A stretch of DNA of 64,000 nucleotides, taken from NCBI GenBank assembly GCA_944470555.2, contig OX104132.1, forward strand, positions 3,729,755-3,793,754. Reading direction: 5' to 3'. The DNA comes from Heterobilharzia americana (lineage: Eukaryota; Platyhelminthes; Trematoda; Strigeidida; Schistosomatidae). The position numbers and the translations under genes are program-made. Of this stretch, positions 57,190 to 64,000 are shown in pieces. The stretch's first letter is position 1; every line of letters begins with the position of its first letter. A model generated the notes under the pieces. The model did no database searches, was not told the DNA's origin, and saw only the letters and a program-made list of their open reading frames with translations.

Positions 57190-57365
57190 TAGACTGTTAG
57201 ATTGTACTACCGGTCATAACAGTCTCCAACTGACCCAGTGAAACTCGAAGGTCTTGAGTTCGATCTTTAGCCGTCATGCGTGAGTATTGCTGAGGAGTTT
57301 CATACTAGAAAGTACTCCCAAGTTTTCAATAATTCTCCAACTGATGTCAATGCATGATGAATACT
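57190..57365 (+). mobile_element. tRNA-derived SINE, diverged
   Basis: Follows the 8.07-kb SINE: CTCGAAGGTCTTGAGTTCGA (B-box region), GTATTGCTGAGGAGTTTCAT, CTCCAACTGATGTCAATGCA. Several deletions. Confidence 0.55.
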
Positions 57366-57989
57366 GCCTCAAAATTAAAAAATCTCCATTCATCTCAAAA
57401 TGTTTATATATTTTTCGCTAACAGTGGTAAGGATTTAGTAACTGGCGTCATGATCCAAAGTGGAGACAGCCTTAAATGTACAAAAGTATATCCTATGTGG
57501 TTTAGCTGCCTTAAATGTTATACATAAACTATAATTCGGACTTGTATTGACTACCAAAAAAACAAATCACAAAATAATTTAAATTCATTTTGTTTTAACT
57601 AACTAACTAACCAATCGGTTGTCATGGTAACCAGGATTAAAAATTTATTACTTACTTTATTTTGTTGTCTTATTATTTCTTTTCATCTACTCCTCCTATT
57701 TCTTTGTATATATTTGGCAGCCTATACCAGTAGTCAGAGACTGTAGAAGTATATGTGCGTGTGTGTATTTGTAGACACTAGTCTAATGTCAAAGCAACAG
57801 TCTAGCCATCTACGCTATTCCATTGTGTATCGCTTCTACTTTGCCAATCATACAAGTACCGTTCTACTTACTCCTTTGTGTTATTTCAACAAACTAATCA
57901 TTATAATGCCGAAAGTATTTCACTTTTTTCTTGTTGTTATGAAGATGTACTTTACTTATTTCCTATAAATTACAACTATTTCAAATAGT
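57366..57989. other. Intronic DNA, no recognised feature
   Basis: AT-rich; short frames only. Confidence 0.35.
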
Positions 57990-58290
57990 TAGACTGATAT
58001 AATACATCCCATTTTGTAATTCAACTCTAGTTGAATAGAGATGAGAAGTTCTGACCGGGTAGTTAGTGTAAATACGATGAATGAATAGTGATGTATCATA
58101 AATTCACAAGATAATTGTATGAAAATCCTTATTGATTGAATTTAGATCAAGATCTCGTTGACAGTTGAATGTCATAGCTGACAGAGGATCAAGTGAACAG
58201 TTCAGAGGTAGTTGTCCCAAGTCCTGCTGTGACTATCCTATATAGTCACATTGATAATCATATATGTTTCCTATACTTGAACAATGTGGT
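57990..58290. repeat. Second copy of the palindrome-bearing repeat
   Basis: Contains ATGAGAAGTTCTGACCGGG, AGTGTAAATACGATGA, and the palindrome GTGACTATCCTATATAGTCAC (58228-58248) followed by TTGATAATCAT. The parts match 4640-4800 in a different order. Confidence 0.4.
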
Positions 58291-58504
58291 ACAATGTAAT
58301 TCTATATTGGACTTGTTTATTTGATTTATAACACAATGACTGATACAGAATGGTTTACTTGATGACAATATTTTGAGTATAAATTATTACTGCTCATAAT
58401 CATATCAATGGAATCACAATCTTTCGACAGCCAATTTTCATAGACCTGTTATCTGATATTCTATGTTTGTGTTGATGATGAAGTTTTTCATATCTTTAGT
58501 ATAG

Positions 58505-58985
58505 AAGAATGTTGCGTCATTCCTATTACATGTGTTGGGTAGGTGTTGATTCGAAGAACAAACATTCAGTAATCAATCTCTCAAAATCTTCACCTAATTA
58601 TACTGAACTTGAGTACAGTGGTTTTATCCCATCCAATCTAACATGTGATTGTGTGTGTGTGCATGCAGTGATCTTATTCGGGTCTGTTATTCCATATTTA
58701 GCTAGATTCCTATGTTCCGCTAATCTGACTGACCCGGACCGGCTAGTTTGACTTAACTCACAGTCATTACATGGAATTTGATAGATTAGGTTATTTCTCC
58801 TGAATTGGTTCCATGTGATCATTAATCTGACAAAGCTCAACTCTGAGTAAGTTTGTAGGTTTGAATATCACTCTAATTCTAGCTTTGTTGAGGATCCTAC
58901 GTAGTTTCTGATGTTCCTTTCCTCTAGGGTAACACAATGGAGGCTGTGAACTCTCGCCTACTCATGTTGTCGTTATTATTCGTAT
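58505..58985 (-). mobile_element. Penelope-like element fragment, left arm of inverted repeat
   Basis: Minus strand with ITWNQFRRNNLIYQIPCNDC (linker with the zinc pair), SQTSRSGSVRLAEHRNLAKY (end of the YIG strand region) and ACTHTQSHVRLDG. Its inverse partner is 59165-59685, 180 bp away. Tail to the left matches the IR at 22.8 kb (ATTCCTATTACATG). Confidence 0.75.
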
Positions 58986-59164
58986 TCATATTACTGTTAT
59001 CATTTTGCATGTTATGTCTTCGTACGAATTTCTCAATAAACTGTAGAGGGTAATTACTAATTAATAACACACTACTGATTAATGAGTATTTTACCTCTGT
59101 CATTTAGACATTTGACTAAATCTGCTTTAACTGATATGCGATGAGATGATACGAAGCCCAATCA

Positions 59165-59685
59165 CCGCTTAGAATGATAGCGACAACACGAGTAGAGAGG
59201 AGTTGACAGCCTTCATTGTGTTACTCTAAAACGAAGGTACATCAGGAACTCTACGTAGGATCCTCAACAAGGTTGGAGTTGGGATGACATTGAAACCTTC
59301 AAACTCACTCAGAGATGAGCTCTGTCCGCTGGCTTAAGCATCTGATATAATCAATTAAGCAAAATAATCTAATCTACCAAATTCCATGTAATAACTGTGA
59401 GTCAGGTCAAGTACATAGGTCAAACGTGCCAGTCCGGGTCACTAAAGTTAGTGGAACCTCAGAATGTAGCTAAATATAGAATGACAGATCCGAATAAGAT
59501 CAATAATCTAGAAAAGTACTCGGGTATTGCAACATATGTATTAACACACAACCAAAAAATAGGATGGATGGAATAAAACCACCGTACTTAGATCCAGTAA
59601 TAATTAGGTGGAGATTGTATGAAATTGATTACTGAATCTTTCTTCACCGAATCCGTCAACACCCAACACATGTTATATGAATGAA
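59165..59685 (+). mobile_element. Penelope-like element fragment, right arm of inverted repeat
   Basis: RILNKVGVGMTLKPSNSLRD (59259-59320), then KQNNLIYQIPCNNCESGQV and stops in the nuclease part, NTQPKNRMDGIKPPYLDPV. Inverse of 58505-58985. Confidence 0.75.
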
Positions 59686-60010
59686 CCAACACCTATACCA
59701 AAGATATGGAAATTTTTACCACACTGATATGCTTATGAACAATAATAATTTATGTTCGAAACGTCATCAAGTAAATAATACTAGATCACTGTGTGTTATT
59801 CATCAAATAAAGAAGTCCAATATACAATTACATTGTATCACAGTGCCGAAGTTTTACCCTTATTGTGAAGATGAAGACTATCTGAACAATGTGAGTGATA
59901 TATTTGCGCAATACATTTCGAACAATCTGATCACACATTCACCACTTATCAAGTCAATATATATTAAACTGAGGACTGGGAGGGGGAATAAATACAACAA
60001 TTAACACAAT
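59686..60010 (+). mobile_element. Penelope-like element fragment, continuation
   Basis: A 107-codon frame ends PKFYPYCEDEDYLNNVSDIF, LITHSPLIKSIYIKLRTGRG. The TGCCGAAGTTTTACCC stretch equals the segment at 20.1 and 21.1 kb. Function of the frame is unknown. Confidence 0.5.
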
Positions 60011-60600
60011 AGGGGATTAAAATTAAGAAAGATGAGAACAAACAGGAATAGTGACATAGTTGATCCTAATCTTGGTGGGAAAACAAAGTTTATCAAGGTA
60101 GGTATAGTGTAAGAAGAAATTGTTTTTGTACACACATAAAGGTGACTTAAATTTGTGTATGGCTATGGCTTCCACAAATCTCAGAATACTTCTCTGACTA
60201 TTTCTATATACAATTTTGAAGTCTGTTTGAACATTAACTTTGTGACCTGTTTCTATGATATGTTTAGTTATAGATGGAGAGGATTGTCTCCCGCCTGCAT
60301 TTATCACGGATTCACACTCCATTTGTTTTTTAAGCCATTTAGGCACATATTCTCCCACCCTCAACTCCACGACTCGATTACTCCTCCCTATATATATGTG
60401 TGACCATACACACATGTAAATTAGTAAACACAATGGGATGTGACGTAATCATTGATGTAGTGTTTAGGTTTTTGGTGAAGTATGTGTTTTGTTTTCTCCA
60501 CAATGGTAAGATTCACCGCGTAATATGTTTTCTTAATGGCTGTTGTCAGCCTACGTCTCGAAATGATACTATTCAACTCCCCTCTGTATGGTAGACTGAT
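60011..60600 (-). pseudogene. Penelope-like GIY-YIG endonuclease fragment, antisense
   Basis: A 136-codon frame at 60023-60433: VWSHIYIGRSNRVVELRVGE (intact YIG strand with the R-x-N-R helix), HVPKW-like EYVPKWLKKQM, CESVINAG, ITKHIIETGHKVN, LRFVEAIAIHKFKSPLCVYK. This is the best GIY-YIG core here. Upstream minus-strand text to 60600 gives the cysteine-rich linker in another frame. Tail to tail with the plus-strand piece before it. Confidence 0.75.
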
Positions 60601-61680
60601 ATGGACACTTTGGTTAAGGACTGTTTATAGAGTTGCCTTTGGTGCTACTTGACTTCTAGAACGGTTTATAAACTTCATCGGATATCCATTTTCCATAAGT
60701 GCTTTGGTCCCCCCAGTCCCTGGTTTAATATATTGACTTGACAAGTAAATATGTGATCAGATTGTTCGAAATGTATTGCACAAATACCTTATCCTGATAG
60801 TTATCACAGACTAAGTGAACCACACAATCTCAACACTCTGATGACTGTTCTGGAATATCTTGATTCATAATAATAGTGTTCTAGTGTGACAGAAGAAAGT
60901 TAGCCTGATCACTTCATATGGGTAAAATAATGACTGGGCTTGATCCTAGCGCTAAGCAAAAATCCAGCAAGTTCTTATATAAGCCTTAGAATTTTATATT
61001 TATATGACAGTGTACAGTGAAATACTAATCTTCACATTCCACCCTTGATTGGTACTCAGTCCCACGATAAATGGTAGATGCAGTAAGCTAACAGAAGACT
61101 ATTATGTATATATTTGCAGTGACCCTGAGTATTTCTGATCAAGGTCATTTCCTTCTGACTTTGTCTCTTCAACCAATCTGATATTTACATATAGGTTCAC
61201 ATAATTTCTCTTGAAACTTTGAAGTAACACGATTGGTTGTTAGACTACAGAAAAATTAGTATATGGGACTTTAAAAGTTTATGATGACCTTCAAGTATGA
61301 TGATCCCATGAAATGCACACTAAATACATATCAGTTTCAAGGAAGAACAAGAAAAAATCACATAAGCCATCTACAAGTCATGTCCAGTAGGAATTGAGAG
61401 ATCACTCCTCAGATGGGCAGACTAGTCGAACCATGGAGACTATTTATTGTAATGTAATGTAAAGACGGTTACTCAGAATGAAAGTTATATTTACAAAGGC
61501 TAAAATGGGTAGAACTTATGCCAAATACAGAGAAATTGTCAACTGGATCAAAGTGAATCAGTAGTAAATGAGTCCACATTCCAAATACAACTTATTTTAC
61601 GGTGTAAAGGCAGACAGGAGGGATTAAATATTCAACATTACTCACTTTTCTTCTGATCATGATGACATAGAGGCAAACAG
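60601..61680. other. Intronic DNA, no recognised feature
   Basis: No motif or repeat that I can assign. Confidence 0.35.
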
Positions 61681-61740
61681 TGGAATCAAGAGTTCACGTT
61701 TCGTTTTAGTTAGAACTCATCAGCCGTTGTTCGTTACAGT
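61681..61740 (-). ncRNA. Decayed hammerhead of the SINE type, antisense
   Basis: Minus strand CGGCTGATGAGTTCTAACT, AAAACGAAACGTGAACTC, TTGATTCCACTG. CTGATGAG and GAAAC are kept, stem II has three pairs, but the cleavage region and stem I are changed. No clear SINE body beside it. Confidence 0.5.
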
Positions 61741-62084
61741 AAGCGTATCAACAACTTGACTGAAGGTTGTAATAAGATTTGTAAGGTTTACACTTATTAT
61801 CATGAAGTTTCGCATCATTTTCGCCATTTGTTTTTAGCATCTCATCACCTGGAATACTTGTTGATTTTCTCTCAAGACCACTCGAGCAGATACTAAAGTA
61901 ATCAACAGACAAGTGTGAATACAGAAACTCAATTGGTTATCCTAAGATTTCTAAGGTAGATCTTACAGTTGCACCCTGAACTAGTTCAATGTTTCTGATT
62001 GGTTATCTTCATTCATCCAGTCTTTTAACACTTCATCTATACTTCCACTGTTTTGAAGTTACATTGAACACATGATATATTAGA

Positions 62085-62260
62085 GGTAGTATTCATCATG
62101 AACTGAAATCAGTTGGGGAACCATTGAAAACTTGAGAGCACTGGTCATAGTATGTAACTCCTCAGTAGCACGCACTCGCTACCTGGTTAGGGATGGAACT
62201 CAGTATCTCCAAGTTTCACGGTGAACACCTTAACCATCTAGCCACTGAGTCAAACAAAGT
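62085..62260 (-). mobile_element. tRNA-derived SINE, antisense, diverged
   Basis: AACTGAAATCAGTTGGGGAAC (complement of the SINE 3' end), CTCCTCAGTAGCACGCACTC, GGATGGAACTCAGTATCTCC (B-box complement), AACCATCTAGCCACTGAGTC (A-box complement). Ends about 150 bp before annexin exon 3. Confidence 0.6.
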
Positions 62261-62415
62261 TCAGAGGTTTCAAAGTTTTTGTTAGCTGAATTTTCTAGAA
62301 AAACTGAATTTCACACCAAGTATGTAATATCTTGGCTTTAAACTGTAAACTTGGTTCAATGTTCACGAGTTAATATCTTATTCTTACATGCTAGTAATCG
62401 TTTTTTTATGTTTAG

Positions 62416-62510
62416 GCACAGATGAAGCTTCAATCATCAATATACTGGCGCGTAGAACAAATTATGAACGCCAGGAAATATGTCATTCATATCAAAGCAT
62501 GTATAAAAAG
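62416..62510 (+). CDS. Annexin, exon 3 (core of repeat 1)
   Basis: Acceptor TTTTTTTATGTTTAG ends at 62415, donor GTGAAA at 62511. Joined in phase with exon 2 (G + GC), it encodes GTDEASIINILARRTNYERQ EICHSYQSMYKK, split here for reading. This is the annexin hallmark: GTDE, the calcium-binding loop start, then I-I-x-I-L, R, R-Q-x-I, Y-x-x-x-Y-K-K. It gives 82 codons in all so far; a whole annexin has four repeats, so about three and a half lie beyond the right edge. The calcium-coordinating acidic residue expected ~40 residues later is not in the window. Confidence 0.9.
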
Positions 62511-62855
62511 GTGAAAAATTAAATTTTTTTTTCCTGTCCACTTTCTGTTTTATAGCAATAATCACTTTGAACGGATTCGTTTTATTGGTTAAATAAGAAA
62601 ATATTCTCATTGACTGGTAGGATGCGATCATACTGTATACTAATTTCATCGATCTGAAAGTCTCATTGAAGTAAACCTTGTCGAACCCTAGTGACAATAA
62701 AAAATAACGGAGATGTTAAAAGAGCCAGTTGAAAGCAGATCACTGACATCAATGTCACTTTCACCAGGAACGTATTCCAAAATTATTTCAGTCTTAGATT
62801 TTCAGATGTAGATGACTGAATAGTAATTTCATTTATGAGTATTCATATGATTACA
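62511..62855. other. Start of annexin intron 3
   Basis: No further annexin exon found before the RTE copy. The minus frame at 62437-62697 overlaps the exon and is a shadow. Confidence 0.5.
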
Positions 62856-63715
62856 AGGCGGTTCTTCATCGACTTTGAAAGAGCCTTCGATAGCGCTGAC
62901 CGAGAAGTAATTTGGCAGCTACTGCAACACTACGGAATAGCACATACCAAGTGATTCACAATGGATAGCTTATTGAAGTGAAGATACGTTGACAGGTAAG
63001 AAAAGGTTGCCTTCTATTATCGATGATCATCCTGATTTTAGTCGACTGTGCTGCACTGCATCACGCAAGAAACATCTGTGAAGCGCTGTGAGAAGCACCA
63101 ACCACCATCAACGGTAGAAATTCAAAGGGATTTGTCTCCTTTCCCTACCTACCTACCACTCCACACCTACCTACCTACCTACCTACCTACCTACCTACCT
63201 ACCTACCTACCTACACACCCACCTACGTAGGCAGCACCGTCTCAACTACAGGCGTTACAGGCACACATGAAGATGTCAAAGCCAGACAAGATTTGAAATA
63301 CGGCAAGACAGGCCTTCCTGCATTAATGTGAAATGAGTGTGGAGATCTACTGCACTGCACTCAATATAAAGTATGAACAAGATCCGAATTTTTAACAATA
63401 GTTTAGTCAAGTCACTCCTTATATGTGACGGTTCAGAGATTTGGCGCCTCACGAAAAGCATTTACAGCAAACTGTAGACATACATGAACAGCTGCCGCCT
63501 ACGCTCACTCGATACTGAAGATCAATTGAGAATGCCAGAGTGAATAAGCAACAAGAAAGTGACTCTGGCGACGAACCAACGAAGCAAGAAGCTATTGCCT
63601 GACAAATATGCAGTGGAAGAAAGTGGAGATGGATTGGGCATACTCTGAGGAGACGGTTTGAGATATCACGCGCCAGGCTAGGCACTCGAGTGGAACCCAG
63701 CCATTTAAAGGTTAC
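62856..63715 (+). mobile_element. RTE-type retrotransposon fragment with internal deletion (copy O)
   Basis: FIDFERAFDSADREVIWQLLQHYGIAHTK (RT motif region, from 62867; two stretches), stops, then a jump past the catalytic site to the EKHQPPSTVEIQ strand (TTINGRN region), the YLG region expanded to a CTAC microsatellite, and the C-terminus with a frameshifted SLLICDGSEIWRLTKS. Ends near 63715 without the usual 3' tail. Confidence 0.75.
63144..63229. repeat. (CTAC)n microsatellite inside RTE copy
   Basis: A run of CTAC units with one interruption (CACTCCACAC), located where other RTE copies read CACCTATCTAGGCAGC (coding for T-Y-L-G-S). Confidence 0.9.
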
Positions 63716-63789
63716 AGTCATAAATCAACTGATTACTAATTCAGAACTTACTCAAAGAACTAAGATATCGATTGATAAAATCATATTAG

Positions 63790-64000
63790 GCGTACAGTTG
63801 TGCTTGACTGCCTCAATCTTCAAGTTTCAGGACAAAATATTTTGACAAACAGAAGGAGTAACGATAGGATTACCGATATACCCAATTGTAGCAGATACAT
63901 TTATGGATAGTTGGGAAAATGTAACTTTACAAAGGTTTAATCCTGCACCCAAGATATGGTGGCGATATGTGGATGCTACATTCACCACTGTGTTGAAATC
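63790..64000 (+). pseudogene. Penelope-like reverse transcriptase fragment, runs off window
   Basis: FKFQDKIF-stop-QTEGVTIGLPIYPIVADTFM (motif usually GVAMGSPLSPILADIFM) and WWRYVDATFTTVLK at the edge, where the second catalytic aspartate is A. One stop and two core changes show it is inactive. RT continues past 64000. Confidence 0.8.

Noticed and set aside
62437..62697. Minus-strand 86-codon frame
   Set aside because: Antisense to annexin exon 3 and its intron; no motif.

Overview
The window looks like nuclear DNA of a parasitic flatworm, most likely a schistosome or a close trematode relative. Four things point there: a spliced animal annexin gene with very long introns; dense, broken non-LTR retrotransposons of RTE type; many Penelope-like elements (PLEs) with a CxxC plus GIY-YIG endonuclease; and tRNA-like short repeats that carry hammerhead ribozymes, as in the schistosome Sm-alpha satellite. 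The DNA is AT-rich. I see no prokaryotic gene organisation. The genus is inferred; no species is claimed.

The only host gene I can support is the 5' part of an annexin on the + strand. It has a start exon (ATG at 39244), exon 2 (43507-43640) and exon 3 (62416-62510). The splice phases join to give 82 codons that run into annexin repeat 1. Intron 1 is about 4.2 kb, intron 2 about 18.8 kb, and the gene continues past the right edge. The introns are full of retrotransposon debris.

Layout: 1-2310, a nest of PLE fragments in both orientations; 3.05-3.34 kb, the 3' end of a second non-LTR family; 5.2-6.75 kb, an RTE copy; 7.14-7.64 kb, an unusual cluster of about 40-bp units in alternating orientation; 8.07-8.33 kb, a tRNA-derived SINE; 9.73-11.24 kb, a composite repeat found again at 24.39-25.88 kb; 11.4-16.9 kb, ribozyme SINE and RTE pieces; 18.05-24.61 kb, a 2.65-kb inverted repeat built of PLE; 27.2-28.6 kb, SINE, ribozyme and PLE pieces; 29.7-35.8 kb, three RTE copies; 36.0-37.7 kb, PLE pieces with hammerhead cores; 38.3-40.8 kb, an RTE copy, annexin exon 1 and a chimeric PLE; 42.0-52.5 kb, five RTE copies in alternating orientation around annexin exon 2, plus a second non-LTR element at 47.4-48.8 kb; 52.6-60.6 kb, PLE and SINE pieces; 61.7-64.0 kb, ribozyme and SINE remnants, annexin exon 3, an RTE copy with a CTAC microsatellite, and the start of another PLE reverse transcriptase.

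Every mobile element I can read is interrupted by stops, frameshifts or truncation. The interest lies in (i) hammerhead motifs at different stages of decay, (ii) shared chimeric junctions showing that fused fragments were copied as units, (iii) long inverted repeats, including a pair that brackets annexin exon 2, and (iv) a short unit repeat I cannot assign to any family.
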